Below are positions 63,708 to 64,000 of a DNA stretch of 64,000 nt, piece after piece (within the stretch, counting starts at the first letter, position 1; each line of letters begins with the position of its first letter). Made by a program: the position numbers and the translations under genes. The stretch comes from Rhodococcus qingshengii (GTDB lineage: Bacteria; Actinomycetota; Actinomycetes; Mycobacteriales; Mycobacteriaceae): contig NZ_JAJNCL010000002.1 in assembly GCF_021025955.1 (NCBI RefSeq), forward strand, positions 671,626 through 735,625, given 5' to 3'. A model generated the notes under the pieces. It was not told where the DNA came from and ran no database searches. It saw only the letters and a list, made by a program, of their open reading frames with translations.

Positions 63708-64000
63708 CTAGCTCGAGTCGGTTGCGCCCGGGACGGCTTCCGACTTCCCCGGCGCGGGCTCCGACATCGTTGTAGCTCCGTCGCGGCGCTCCGCGTCGAC
63801 AGGTCGATACAGGTTCCGCTTCGAGATGTACTGCACCACTCCGTCCGGCACCAGGTACCAGACGGGGCGGTCTTCACTTGCCCGACGCCGACATTCGGTC
63901 GACGAAATGGCAAGTGCCGGAATCTCTATCAACGTGACCGCGTCGGCGGGCATGGTGTCGAGGTGACCGGCCAGGTGTTCGGCATTGAGATCGAAACCCG
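63708..64000 (-). CDS. nadD: Nicotinate-nucleotide adenylyltransferase, C-terminal part
   Basis: The frame is open to the window edge; about 97 codons are visible. [22 protein letters not shown] is the C-terminal substrate-binding and catalytic region of NadD, with the conserved ISSTxxR motif, followed by [18 protein letters not shown]. The last about 30 residues are a variable tail. NadD makes NaAD in NAD synthesis. The 5' part lies outside the window. Confidence 0.92.
   Translation of the reverse strand, partial: GFDLNAEHLAGHLDTMPADAVTLIEIPALAISSTECRRRASEDRPVWYLVPDGVVQYISKRNLYRPVDAERRDGATTMSEPAPGKSEAVPGATDSS

Overview
The window looks like chromosome from a high-GC mycolic-acid actinomycete, most likely Rhodococcus (erythropolis/qingshengii type). 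The core gene order matches what I know of Mycobacterium tuberculosis: hrcA-dnaJ-rsmE-phoH-ybeY-corC-era-recO on one side, and hemW, nirA-cysH, subI-cysTWA, GH15, lepA, rpsT, holA, comEC-comEA, degV, octT, gpgP, rsfS, nadD on the other. I saw no tRNA, rRNA, CRISPR array, phage or insertion sequence.

Layout. 1-455 is the 5' part of recO. 456-18062 is an accessory block separating recO from era: a TetR gene, a diiron oxygenase, a DoxX-like protein, a TPP riboswitch driving an SDR and a flavin monooxygenase, dinB, a MarR/quinone-oxidoreductase pair, a complete kdp potassium system (small ORF-kdpF-A-B-C-D-E), and an amidase-TetR operon with a perfect palindromic operator. 18124-22071 is era-corC-ybeY-phoH. 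22184-26633 is a second insert: a TetR/MFS efflux pair, an esterase and an L,D-transpeptidase. 26757-29796 is rsmE-dnaJ-hrcA. 29954-32231 holds two small conserved genes and hemW.

32366-44179 is a sulfate assimilation region: nirA-cysH-cysD-cysN-chelatase on the + strand and the sulfate importer subI-cysT-cysW-cysA on the - strand. Each transcript begins with an apparently leaderless short ORF rich in or ending in cysteine codons, followed by inverted repeats. This is the layout of cysteine-responsive ribosomal attenuators. 44213-51894 holds small membrane proteins, a GH15 glucanase-like enzyme, a siderophore-binding lipoprotein with an IdeR-like box, a nitronate monooxygenase-like enzyme, lepA, a PemK-like gene and an aquaporin. 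51954-55443 is the transglutaminase/alpha-E/ATP-grasp operon. 55641-64000 is rpsT, holA, a frameshifted comEC, comEA, degV, the methylglucose-lipopolysaccharide genes octT and gpgP, rsfS and the 3' end of nadD.

The points most worth following up are the TPP riboswitch over an SDR/monooxygenase pair with no recognised thiamine gene (2984-5134), the two matched cysteine leader peptides (32379-32471 and 44077-44166), the extra 30-residue membrane ORF at the head of the kdp operon, the comEC frameshift, and the repeated pattern of tandem duplications or long hairpins at convergent gene ends.
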